Part shown: in pieces, positions 17,802-25,553 of the stretch
Position numbering within the stretch: position 1 is the first letter of the stretch
Layout: each line of letters starts with the position of its first letter
Assembly: GCF_000739935.1 (NCBI RefSeq)
Contig: NZ_BBJU01000023.1
Coordinates: 124,001-188,000, forward strand
Length of the DNA: 64,000 nucleotides
Origin: Agrobacterium rubi TR3 = NBRC 13261
GTDB lineage: Bacteria; Pseudomonadota; Alphaproteobacteria; Rhizobiales; Rhizobiaceae
Direction: 5' to 3'
Translations under genes and position numbers: made by a program
The notes under the pieces: model-generated
What the model was told of the DNA's origin: nothing
Databases searched by the model: none
What the model saw: the letters and a program-made list of their open reading frames with translations, nothing else

Positions 17802-19022
17802 TTAGTGGCGAGCGACGTTGGCGCGCCATGCGATAATCATCCCGGCAAATCCAAAGAGCGAGAAGATCAGGAAACTCGTGCCGTAATGTCCGCTCAGCGC
17901 ATAAACGCTGGCAAAGGAGGACGGGCCAACGATAACGCCGATGAATGTATAGACGAGGACGCCGCCAGTAATGGCGCCTACCCTGCCCTCTGGCGCATTG
18001 TGCGCGACCTCGGCCAACAGCACGCCGTTCCACCCAATCGTGACAGCGCCCATGGCGATAAACAGCACCACCTGCGCCACCACTGGCAGGTCCGGCAGCC
18101 AATAAAGCAGAACATACCCCACGCCACCCAGCAGTCCGAGAAGGGACAGGGTGATATACCCACCGCCAATGCGGTCTGCGACGACGCCCCAGAAAATACG
18201 CCCGAAGGCACCGGCAAACTGCATGGCAGCAGCAACTGATCCCGCGGCCAAAAGCGACCAGCCGGCATCATGCACGAGCGTGACCACCGCAAAGGCGGAC
18301 ACGGAAAGCTGCATGGCCGAATAGGCAAAACCGAGACAACTCAGCGCCCGCAGCCGTGGATTTCGCCAGATCGTCGATTGCTCATCGATCAACCCTCGTA
18401 AAAGCGACGGCACTTTCTTTTGCGTTTTGGGCTCCGCCGCATGGGTCATCGCCAACAAACCCATCGTCAGAAGTGGAGCAGCAGCGCCGATCAGCAAAGC
18501 CACATGCCAATCGACATATCGCGACAGAAAAGGAAAGGCGAAGCTGGCGAGAATACCGCCCAGCGGCACGCCCGACTGCTTCAGGGAAAAGACGATGTTG
18601 CGCCTGTTGTGCGGCGTGACGCGGCTGAGCATCTCCGAGGAGGCCGGGTTGTTCAGGCCATAGCCAATGCCGATCAACAGTGAAGCCAGGATGATCAGCG
18701 GAATATTGGCTGTCGCTATGCCCGCAAAGCCTATGACGAAACAGGTGAGCGCAATCTGCTCGATCCTGATGGGACCGAAGCGCTGCACCAGCGTGCCCGC
18801 AACGGCGGATGAAAACATGCCGGAGGCGTAGATGAGGCTGATCTGGTAGCCGATCCAGTAGGCACCGATATCCAGATCCGCCGCCACGGTCGGCGCAATC
18901 GCCGTCAAGGCAAGCACGCTGGCTGTCGCGACGATCTGGATGAGCGTTGCTGCAATCAATGTCTGTGCGAGCGAGGATGCACGGTGTGTTGGCGGAACCT
19001 GTTCGGCGACTAAATCCGACAT
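17802..19022 (-). CDS. MFS transporter
   Basis: Inner-membrane major facilitator of 406 residues with about twelve hydrophobic segments. Motif-A-like parts are AGTLVQRFGPIRI after TM2 and WGVVADRIGGGYIT in the second half. The ATG at 19022 is preferred; a TTG at 19031 is closer to AGGATA and also possible. It is divergent from the GntR gene, with operator site 2 35 bases upstream of its start, so it probably moves a substrate or intermediate of the pyrimidine/ureide pathway coded on both sides. Import or export cannot be told from the sequence. Confidence 0.85.
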   Translation of the reverse strand: MSDLVAEQVPPTHRASSLAQTLIAATLIQIVATASVLALTAIAPTVAADLDIGAYWIGYQISLIYASGMFSSAVAGTLVQRFGPIRIEQIALTCFVIGFAGIATANIPLIILASLLIGIGYGLNNPASSEMLSRVTPHNRRNIVFSLKQSGVPLGGILASFAFPFLSRYVDWHVALLIGAAAPLLTMGLLAMTHAAEPKTQKKVPSLLRGLIDEQSTIWRNPRLRALSCLGFAYSAMQLSVSAFAVVTLVHDAGWSLLAAGSVAAAMQFAGAFGRIFWGVVADRIGGGYITLSLLGLLGGVGYVLLYWLPDLPVVAQVVLFIAMGAVTIGWNGVLLAEVAHNAPEGRVGAITGGVLVYTFIGVIVGPSSFASVYALSGHYGTSFLIFSLFGFAGMIIAWRANVARH

Positions 19023-19056
19023 GCGTATCAATATCCTGGGAAGTTTACGTCCGGTA

Positions 19057-19071
19057 TATGTACGTACTAAT
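19057..19071. promoter_or_regulatory. GTACGTAC operator, site 2
   Basis: TATGTACGTACTAAT lies between the divergent MFS (35 bp) and GntR (90 bp) genes. Its core GTACGTAC equals that of site 1, and 14 of 15 bases match site 3 read on the other strand. It would allow joint control of MFS and autoregulation of GntR. Confidence 0.75.
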
Positions 19072-19161
19072 TGATTTCACGTTGCCTCGCAAGCGTCGCC
19101 CGACTGCGCAAACCGAGGACCGAATTTTGTTTGCCTTTGCAAGGGAAAGAGGATTGAACAT

Positions 19162-19968
19162 TTGGCTATAAGAATGCGGCGACACGCACTGACATGGGAT
19201 GAGACTGGCTTGGATCATAAAGGCACTGACTGGAAGCCGGAACTTGACACGGCGCCTCTCTATTTGCAGGTCGCACACCATCTGGAAAGCCGCATCAACA
19301 AGGGCGACTATCCTGTTGGCTCCCTGCTCCCCACCGAAAACGAGATCGCGATCAGCCTCGGCGTCAGCCGCCAGACGGTGCGCCAAGCGATTGGCACGTT
19401 GCGCAACAAAGGCCGCCTGTCTGCGCGCAAAGGCGTCGGAACACGCGTGGAAGCGGGGTTCGATCCTGAGAACAAGCGCTTCATCGCCCATTCGCGCTCC
19501 GAGTTGTTCGAGATCGCTGCCGAGACGGAATTCGTCATCGACACGAAGGAGGAAATCTCCGCGCAAGGCAAATTGGCCGTGGAACTTGGCTGCCGTCCGG
19601 GTCGTAAATTCTATCATATGGCCGGAATCCGCTACTCCGGCGGTGGCAACAGAGCCTTTTCCTGGAACGAAGTTTACGTCGATGCCAAGCTGACGGCTGC
19701 CGTCAAAGATATCTCCATCGCCCGCAGCGCTATTTTCCATTACATCGAACAGTTCACTGGTGAAAAAATCCAGGAGATACAGCAGGATATCAAGCCACTG
19801 ATGCTGGACGAGGTCACCGCTAGCAAGCTTGGCGTCAAGGCAGGCGACCTCGCACTCGTCGTAACACGCCGCTATTACGGGTCTGGTCGGCGGCTGCTGG
19901 AATACGCGTTTCAGGTGTTGCCTGCCGAACGCTTCACTTTCACAACGACGCTTCGCGCCGAAAGCTGA
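19162..19968 (+). CDS. GntR family regulator, HutC subfamily
   Basis: Regulator of 268 residues: a winged helix at about residues 30-100 (GSLLPTENEIAISLGVSRQ, TVRQAIGTLRNKG) and a UTRA ligand domain (FYHMAGIRYSGG, YIEQFTGEKIQEIQQDI, LVVTRRYYGSGRRLLEY). The start is probably the TTG at 19162, eight bases after AGAGGA; an in-frame ATG at 19174 is too far from that site. HutC-type proteins bind GT-N(1)-TA-N-AC-like palindromes and respond to pathway metabolites. The three GTACGTAC-type sites upstream of the SBP operon, of itself/MFS and of rutA make it the likely regulator of the whole 11.7-23.5 kb block. Confidence 0.9.
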   Translation: MAIRMRRHALTWDETGLDHKGTDWKPELDTAPLYLQVAHHLESRINKGDYPVGSLLPTENEIAISLGVSRQTVRQAIGTLRNKGRLSARKGVGTRVEAGFDPENKRFIAHSRSELFEIAAETEFVIDTKEEISAQGKLAVELGCRPGRKFYHMAGIRYSGGGNRAFSWNEVYVDAKLTAAVKDISIARSAIFHYIEQFTGEKIQEIQQDIKPLMLDEVTASKLGVKAGDLALVVTRRYYGSGRRLLEYAFQVLPAERFTFTTTLRAES

Positions 19969-20152
19969 TGACCGTACATTTGATGCACCACGGCGCAAAT
20001 ATCTGCTGATTTGATTGGCGATATGCCTTCTTGCCTGCCGTTTGACGATTTCAGCGGCAGTGCGTTTTTGCGCCCAAAAACACCAAATGAGCAATAAATA
20101 GGCAAGCCTAAACTTATATCATTTTTGACTTTACAGCCCCAAATATTTTTGC

Positions 20153-20167
20153 ATTAGTTCGTACATA
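20153..20167. promoter_or_regulatory. GTACGTAC-type operator, site 3
   Basis: ATTAGTTCGTACATA, read on the minus strand as TATGTACGAACTAAT, matches site 2 (TATGTACGTACTAAT) at 14 of 15 positions. It lies 38 bp upstream of the rutA start codon, where a repressor would block the promoter. Confidence 0.7.
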
Positions 20168-20204
20168 CTGCTCCAAATGCTCACCAGATAAAAAGGGGAA
20201 CCAC

Positions 20205-21287
20205 ATGGATATCGGTGTTTTCATTCCCATCGGAAACAATGGCTGGCTTATCTCCACGACCTCGCCGCAATACATGCCCAGTTTTGAACTCAACAAGCAG
20301 ATCGTCCAAAAAGCGGAAAAATACGGGTTGGAATTTGCCCTATCGATGATCAAGCTGCGCGGCTTTGGTGGCAAGGCGGAGTTCTGGGACTATAATCTGG
20401 AAAGCTTCACGCTGATGGCGAGCCTGGCGGCGGTGACAGAGCGCATCAAGCTGTTCGCATCGACCGCCGTTCTGACCCTGCCGCCTGCCATCGTCGCCCG
20501 CATGGCGGCCACCATCGACAGCGTTGCGCCGGGCCGCTTCGGCGTGAACATCGTGTCCGGCTGGCAGATGGCCGAGTATGATCAGATGGGCATATGGCCG
20601 GGCAATGATTATTTCGGTTACCGCTACGACTACTCGACCGAATACGTTCACATCATGAAAGAGCTTTGGGCCAACGGCGAATGCAGTTTCGAAGGTACGC
20701 ACTTCACCATGAAGGACTGCATGATGAAGCCCACGCCGCAAAACAAGATCGAGATCGTTGCGGCCGGGCAAAGCCCACGCGGGATGGAATTTGCCGCGCA
20801 ATACGCCGATTACAACTTTGTCATGGGTGCCGGCATCAACACGCCCACGGCCTATGCGCCCAACAACACCAAACTGCTTGAGGCTGCGGCCAAGACCGGC
20901 CGCGATGTCGGCGCTTACGTCCTGTTCATGCTGATTGCCGAAGAGACTGACGAACTAGCCAAGGCAAAGTGGGAAAGCTACCGCGAGGGTGCCGATGTCG
21001 ACGCCTTGGCGTGGATGGCCGATCAGGGCAGCAAAGATGCGACCGCCGACAGCAACTCCACCGCCAAGCACATCAACCTGCCGGAGGGTGCCGTCAATTT
21101 CAACATGGGAACATTGGTCGGCTCTTACGCCACTGTCGCGCGCATGCTGGACGAAGCGGGCAGCGTGCCCGGCACAAAGGGCATCATGCTGACATTCGAC
21201 GACTTCCTGGTCGGTTTGGATAAATTTGGTGAGCGCATTCAGCCGCTGATGGCGTCGCGAAACGCAATGCAAATCGCAGCCGAATAA
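20205..21287 (+). CDS. rutA: RutA-type pyrimidine monooxygenase
   Basis: Flavin-dependent LLM-class oxygenase of 360 residues. RutA opens the uracil/thymine ring between N3 and C4, using reduced FMN from RutF, to give ureidoacrylate peracid. The N-terminus [14 protein letters not shown], then [37 protein letters not shown] and [10 protein letters not shown] agree closely with E. coli RutA as I remember it. The usual neighbours rutC, rutD and rutE are absent; instead an amidase starts one base after its stop. A strong site AAGGGGA precedes the ATG. The flavin reductase partner is at 11674-12192. The ring substrate could be uracil or a relative. Confidence 0.9.
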   Translation: MDIGVFIPIGNNGWLISTTSPQYMPSFELNKQIVQKAEKYGLEFALSMIKLRGFGGKAEFWDYNLESFTLMASLAAVTERIKLFASTAVLTLPPAIVARMAATIDSVAPGRFGVNIVSGWQMAEYDQMGIWPGNDYFGYRYDYSTEYVHIMKELWANGECSFEGTHFTMKDCMMKPTPQNKIEIVAAGQSPRGMEFAAQYADYNFVMGAGINTPTAYAPNNTKLLEAAAKTGRDVGAYVLFMLIAEETDELAKAKWESYREGADVDALAWMADQGSKDATADSNSTAKHINLPEGAVNFNMGTLVGSYATVARMLDEAGSVPGTKGIMLTFDDFLVGLDKFGERIQPLMASRNAMQIAAE

Positions 21288-21288
21288 A

Positions 21289-22845
21289 ATGAACCGGATG
21301 CGTCCCGCCCTCGCGATCACCGACCCCCAGGTCGGGATCGCCGAAGGGTTCGATCCTCTTACACTCATAGACCCTAGTCTGACGGATCGTGCCTTTGACG
21401 TGGCACGGGTGTCGGATAATCCAATAACAGCAGCACCAATAACACTGTCATCTGCGGACTTGCCGTGGCGGACAGCGGGCGTCGAAGAGCTGCTGTCGGC
21501 CTATGCCGGTAAACGCGTATGGCCTTCGGATGTTTTGGCAGAACTGAAAGAAGCGATAGGGTCGAGCACGACGGGTGCTGAGGCTGTTCTTCGTTTTGTA
21601 CCGGACGCAGAAGCCGCTGCTCTGGAAAGTGATGCCAGATGGCGTAGCGGCGCGGCCCGACCGCTGGAAGGCATACCGTTTGGGGTAAAAGACATTATCG
21701 ATGTCGCAGGCGCCGTCGTCACGTCAGGCTCGCATTTCACGGGGGAGCGGATTGCGCCAGCCGATGCCAGCGTTGTGGCACGCCTGCGCGCGACGGGTGC
21801 GATCCCATTCGCGATGACGGCGACAACTGAATTTGCGACGGGCTCACCGAACAATCCACGCTTCGGCACCGTGACCAACCCTTGGGACAAAACCCGCTGG
21901 ACGGGCGGCTCGTCCACCGGGTCGGGTGCCGGGCTTGCCGCGCGGTTGATGCCGCTTGCGCTGGGCACCGACACCGGCGGTTCCATCCGAGTCCCCTCCT
22001 GCTGGTGCGGCACGACGGGGCTGAAACCCAGCCGCGAACGCGTCTCGCGTGCAGGCGTCGCATCCCTATCCTGGACGCTCGATCACGTCGGGCCGATGGC
22101 GCGCTCGGCCAAAGACATCGCCCGCGTTCTGCCGTTCATGACGGCGCAGGCCGAACCGGACCTTGCGGAGAAGTGTGCGTCTGTGCTCGCAGATGCCACC
22201 ACCGATGGTTTACGGATCGGCGTACCGGTGAACTGGTTTACAGAACTGGTCGATGATGCGGTGCTGACCAATTGGGAATTGGCGCTGAAAACGTTTGTAT
22301 CACTTGGCTGCACGCTCGTGCCCTTACCCAAGATCGATATAGCGCCCTGGCATGAGGCCGGTTGGATCATCCTTCAAAGCGAGCTGGCCACCCTGCATTC
22401 ACCAAGGCTTGACCGTTCCGATTTGTTTGATCCGGGACTGCTTCACCGGCTGACAAACGGGCTTGCGTTTTCGGCGGTCGATTGTGCGCGGGCGCTGCAG
22501 ATAAGGGCACAGGCACAGGCGGGTTTCCTCAGCGCTATGGATCATGTCGATCTCGTCATCACGCCGGGATTAGGTGGGGAGGCGGGATGGCTCGATGGGC
22601 TGACGGTCGACGTGAACGATGAAAGACATGCGTTTCAATCGATCATCTCCCGCAACACCATGATCTTTGATGTGACGGGCCTCCCCGCCTTGATGCTGCC
22701 ATCGGGTCGTGGCCGCTCCGGCTTGCCGACCGGCATCCAGATCGTCGGGCGACCCAATGCCGATGCGCTGTGCCTGCTTGCAGGTGCTGCTTTTCAGAGC
22801 TCCACCTTTCACCATCAGCTGACCCCGCCGGGGTTGGGTTTGTGA
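21289..22845 (+). CDS. Amidase signature enzyme next to rutA
   Basis: Amidase of 518 residues with the full Ser-cisSer-Lys set: K134 (FGVKDIID), S208 (TGGSSTGSG) and S232 (GTDTGGSIRVP). It is only distantly like the AtzE-type amidase at 12235-13644, and has an extra ~50-residue N-terminal segment. The start codon follows the rutA stop by one base, so it is co-translated with rutA and should act on the ring-opened product or on a side chain of the substrate. It takes the place that RutB has in the E. coli pathway together with the next gene. Substrate unknown. Confidence 0.88.
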   Translation: MNRMRPALAITDPQVGIAEGFDPLTLIDPSLTDRAFDVARVSDNPITAAPITLSSADLPWRTAGVEELLSAYAGKRVWPSDVLAELKEAIGSSTTGAEAVLRFVPDAEAAALESDARWRSGAARPLEGIPFGVKDIIDVAGAVVTSGSHFTGERIAPADASVVARLRATGAIPFAMTATTEFATGSPNNPRFGTVTNPWDKTRWTGGSSTGSGAGLAARLMPLALGTDTGGSIRVPSCWCGTTGLKPSRERVSRAGVASLSWTLDHVGPMARSAKDIARVLPFMTAQAEPDLAEKCASVLADATTDGLRIGVPVNWFTELVDDAVLTNWELALKTFVSLGCTLVPLPKIDIAPWHEAGWIILQSELATLHSPRLDRSDLFDPGLLHRLTNGLAFSAVDCARALQIRAQAQAGFLSAMDHVDLVITPGLGGEAGWLDGLTVDVNDERHAFQSIISRNTMIFDVTGLPALMLPSGRGRSGLPTGIQIVGRPNADALCLLAGAAFQSSTFHHQLTPPGLGL

Positions 22846-22864
22846 TCACTGTTGAAGGACAACT

Positions 22865-22891
22865 ATGACGCGCCGGAATGAAACGCCATGA
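22865..22891 (+). CDS. Possible 8-codon leader ORF coupled to the next gene
   Basis: ATG at 22865 opens eight codons and stops with a TGA that overlaps the start codon of the amidohydrolase at 22888 (ATGA). It has a better ribosome site (AAGGA, five bases away) than the downstream gene, which has only GGAA. It may bring ribosomes to that start by coupling. Whether the peptide matters is unknown. Confidence 0.35.
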   Translation: MTRRNETP

Positions 22892-23514
22892 GCGATGCGG
22901 AACTGACGGCAAACTACGCCAGCGCCTATAGTAATCGCATTGGCTTCGGTAAAAAGCCTGCGCTGGTTCTAGTCGATTTCGTTCAAGCCTATTTCGAACC
23001 GGATAGCCCGCTTTTTGCTGGCGTTGACTCAGCCCTCGAAAGCGCACTGCGGATACGGGCCTGTGCGCGGGAAAAGCAAATCCCCGTCATCTTGACCGGC
23101 GTTGTGCTTCATCCGAGCGGGCTCGATGGCGGGCGGTTTTTCCAGAAAGCCAAACCGCTATCGTGCTTTACCGCAGGCAATCCTCTCGGTGCATGGCCGA
23201 AGGGGCTGGAGCCGTTTTCGGATGAATTCGTGGTGACGAAACAATATCCCAGCGCGTTTTTCGGCACCTCGCTCGCGCCGATGTTGGCCGTGATGGGCGT
23301 CGATAACGTCATCCTCACCGGCCTCACCACCAGCGGCTGTGTCCGCGCATCCTGCGTTGACGCCATGTCGCACGGGTTCATCACCACTGTCGTGCGCGAT
23401 GCCTGCGGGGATCGTCATCCCGCGCCGCACGAGGCCAACCTGTTCGACATGAACGCCAAATATGCCGACGTCATCTCCGAGGCCGAAATCATGGCGTTCA
23501 TCGCAAGCCTTTGA
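22888..23514 (+). CDS. Isochorismatase-fold cysteine amidohydrolase
   Basis: Cysteine hydrolase of 208 residues with catalytic triad D30 (LVLVDFVQAYF), K118 (VVTKQYPSAFFGT) and C151 (LTTSGCVRAS). The N-terminal layout and the SAFFGT loop look like N-carbamoylsarcosine or maleamate amidohydrolases more than the RutB form. It follows rutA and an amidase in the same unit, so it probably releases ammonia (or CO2 and ammonia) from a carbamoyl or amide intermediate. Its start is coupled to a tiny upstream frame. Fold and catalytic residues are firm; the substrate is open. Confidence 0.88.
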   Translation: MSDAELTANYASAYSNRIGFGKKPALVLVDFVQAYFEPDSPLFAGVDSALESALRIRACAREKQIPVILTGVVLHPSGLDGGRFFQKAKPLSCFTAGNPLGAWPKGLEPFSDEFVVTKQYPSAFFGTSLAPMLAVMGVDNVILTGLTTSGCVRASCVDAMSHGFITTVVRDACGDRHPAPHEANLFDMNAKYADVISEAEIMAFIASL

Positions 23515-23529
23515 TGGCGGTGAGCCTGC

Positions 23530-24174
23530 TCAGGTCAAGGCCACATCAAACGACGCATCGGTTTTCGATCGTATCTCGTCCACCGACACGCCATCGGCCA
23601 GTTCGATCAACCTCGCCTTTGGATGTCCTTGACGTTCGAGCGTGAAGACGCCGAGGTCGGTGATGAGGAGATCCGTCACCCGCCTACCCGTCAGCGGCAA
23701 ATTGCATTCCCCGAGGAATTTCGGCTCGCCCTTCGCCTCGTGTTCCATGACGACAACCACACGCTTGACGCCTGCGACGAGGTCCATCGCGCCGCCCATG
23801 CCCTTGACCATCTTGCCGGGGATCATCCAGTTGGCTAGATCACCACTTTCGGAAACCTGCATGGCGCCGAGGATCGACAGATCGATATGGCCGCCGCGCA
23901 CCATTGCAAAACTATCGGCCGAGGAGAAATAGCTGGTTTTGGCAAGTTCGGTAATCGTCTGCTTACCGGCATTGATGAGGTCGGCATCTTCCTCGCCCTC
24001 GAACGGGAAGGGCCCCATGCCCAGCATTCCGTTTTCGCTTTGCAACGTCACCTCTATTCCCGGCGGAATATAGTTCGCGACCAGCGTGGGAATGCCAATA
24101 CCGAGATTGACGTAAAACCCATCCTGCAATTCCTGTGCGGCGCGTGCCGCCATGTGTTCACGGGTCCAGGCCAT
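23530..24174 (-). CDS. scoB: 3-oxoacid CoA-transferase, subunit B
   Basis: Beta subunit, 214 residues, of succinyl-CoA:3-oxoacid CoA-transferase, which activates acetoacetate (or a related 3-oxoacid) with CoA from succinyl-CoA. The catalytic glutamate is E47 in LQSENGMLGMGP; IGIPTLVANY and MIPGKMVKGMGGAMDLV are family hallmarks. The ATG at 24174 is chosen; the frame open to 24294 runs inside scoA. Only one base separates it from the scoA stop. The ends of this operon and of the amidohydrolase gene face each other. Confidence 0.93.
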   Translation of the reverse strand: MAWTREHMAARAAQELQDGFYVNLGIGIPTLVANYIPPGIEVTLQSENGMLGMGPFPFEGEEDADLINAGKQTITELAKTSYFSSADSFAMVRGGHIDLSILGAMQVSESGDLANWMIPGKMVKGMGGAMDLVAGVKRVVVVMEHEAKGEPKFLGECNLPLTGRRVTDLLITDLGVFTLERQGHPKARLIELADGVSVDEIRSKTDASFDVALT

Positions 24175-24175
24175 C

Positions 24176-24889
24176 TTAGACGTTCTCCTGTTGCATCTTG
24201 CGAACAGTGCGTTGCTCGATCCGTTTTTCAGGGTTGGGAACATGGACCACGCGCTGGACGAAAATTCCCGGCGTATGGATATGGTCGGGATCAATGTCGC
24301 CAGTGGCCACGCAGTGTTCGATTTCGGCCACTGTCAGCTTTGCCGCCGTTGCCATAACGGGATTGAAGTTGCGTGCGGTTTTTCGATAAACGAGATTGCC
24401 TTCGGTGTCGCCGATATAGGCATGGACGATTGCCAGATCCGCAACCAGCCCGGTTTCCATGACGTAATCGCTATCGCCGAAGCGGCGAACCTCTTTTCCC
24501 TCGGCAATCAGGGTGCCGACGCCCGTCTTGGTGTAGAAGGCAGGTATGCCAGCACCACCGGCACGAATGCGTTCGGCCAGGGTGCCTTGCGGATTGAACT
24601 CGAGCTCCAGAGCACCGGACAGAAATTGCTCGGCAAAAAGCTTGTTTTCGCCCACATAGGACGAAATCATCTTTCGGATTTGTTTCGTTGCCAGCAAAAC
24701 GCCAAGGCCGTAACCATCGACACCGGCATTGTTGGAAATCACCGTCAGGTCTTTGACGCCAGACAGGCGAATGGCTTCGATCAGGCTGTTTGGAATGCCG
24801 CAGAGCCCGAAACCGCCGGACATGATCGTCATGCCGTCGTGCAAAGCACCTGCAAGAGCCTCCACCGCTGTTGCTTTTACTTTCCTCAT
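24176..24889 (-). CDS. scoA: 3-oxoacid CoA-transferase, subunit A
   Basis: Alpha subunit of 237 residues. The pattern MSGGFGLCGIPNSLIEAI, the CoA-binding region GGAGIPAFYTKTGVGT and YRKTARNFNP are typical of ScoA. It starts behind a strong AGGAGG. It is the first gene of a two-gene unit, divergent from a PAS-LuxR regulator with an inverted repeat in the gap. It may feed acetoacetate or aromatic-derived 3-oxoacids into the TCA cycle; 3-oxoadipate as substrate cannot be excluded. Confidence 0.93.
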   Translation of the reverse strand: MRKVKATAVEALAGALHDGMTIMSGGFGLCGIPNSLIEAIRLSGVKDLTVISNNAGVDGYGLGVLLATKQIRKMISSYVGENKLFAEQFLSGALELEFNPQGTLAERIRAGGAGIPAFYTKTGVGTLIAEGKEVRRFGDSDYVMETGLVADLAIVHAYIGDTEGNLVYRKTARNFNPVMATAAKLTVAEIEHCVATGDIDPDHIHTPGIFVQRVVHVPNPEKRIEQRTVRKMQQENV

Positions 24890-24961
24890 ATCTCCTCCTT
24901 TTCCGCCGCAAAGTCGCGCAGCAGAGACCTCAACGCTATGCTTGATTATGAGGTGAAGTTA

Positions 24962-24977
24962 GCCGTATTTATACGGC
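24962..24977. promoter_or_regulatory. Inverted repeat between scoAB and LuxR-type gene
   Basis: GCCGTAT-TT-ATACGGC is a perfect repeat with 7-bp arms, 73 bp from the scoA start and 19 bp before the LuxR-type start. Symmetry and position suggest an operator for the PAS-LuxR protein. Confidence 0.55.
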
Positions 24978-24995
24978 AGCGGAGGGGAGCAAAAG

Positions 24996-25550
24996 TTGAA
25001 GGAAGACCATCACGAAACGCGCGTTCTGTTGAGCGAGATACCGGTGCCGATGGTCTATGCCACGCATCGGATCATCAGAGATTGCAACGAGGAATTTGCC
25101 GGGCTTTTCGGATATGCGCGCACGGAGCTGATCGACCAGAGCTTTGCCCGCCTCTACCCCAAACATGCCGACTTCGTACAGACCGGGCGCATGTGGAAGG
25201 CCCACCTTCCGGGCGGCGATGTCTATTATGACGAGCGCATCATGACGGCGAGTGATGGCAGGCGGTTCTGGTGCCAGGTGCACGGACGAACACGCCACAC
25301 GACGGACCCGTTTGCGCAGGCGCTCTATTGTTTCCAGCCCATTGCGCGCCCCGTGGCCCAGCAACGCCTGAACCTGACGGACCGGCAACGACAGATCGTA
25401 ACATTGGTCTCGCAAGGCAAAACCAATGCGGCGATTGCCGCCGAACTGGGCCTTTCGCAGCGTACCATCGAGTCCCATCGTGCACGGCTGATGAGGGCTG
25501 CCGGGCTGAAAAACACCGCAGCCCTCATCGCTCATTTCGCCAGCGAATGA
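24996..25550 (+). CDS. PAS domain LuxR-type regulator
   Basis: Regulator of 184 residues: a PAS fold at about residues 10-110 (MVYATHRIIRDCNEEFAGLFGY, split by turns, then ERIMTASDGRRFWCQV) and a LuxR/NarL helix-turn-helix at 120-184 (LTDRQRQIVTLVSQGKTNA, then ELGLSQRTIESHRARLM). The start is TTG at 24996, placed seven bases after GGAGGGGAG. It has no receiver domain, so it probably senses a small molecule or redox state directly. It is divergent from scoAB and likely controls it through the repeat at 24962-24977; its 3' end abuts the siderophore synthetase gene on the other strand. Confidence 0.87.
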   Translation: MKEDHHETRVLLSEIPVPMVYATHRIIRDCNEEFAGLFGYARTELIDQSFARLYPKHADFVQTGRMWKAHLPGGDVYYDERIMTASDGRRFWCQVHGRTRHTTDPFAQALYCFQPIARPVAQQRLNLTDRQRQIVTLVSQGKTNAAIAAELGLSQRTIESHRARLMRAAGLKNTAALIAHFASE

Positions 25551-25553
25551 TTC

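Noticed and set aside
19045-20094. 349-residue open frame on the minus strand
   Set aside because: Antisense to the HutC-type GntR gene and covers both of its flanking promoter regions; no domain seen.
24152-25231. 359-residue open frame on the plus strand
   Set aside because: It overlaps scoA in antisense and the LuxR-type gene in another frame; both of these have clear domain matches.
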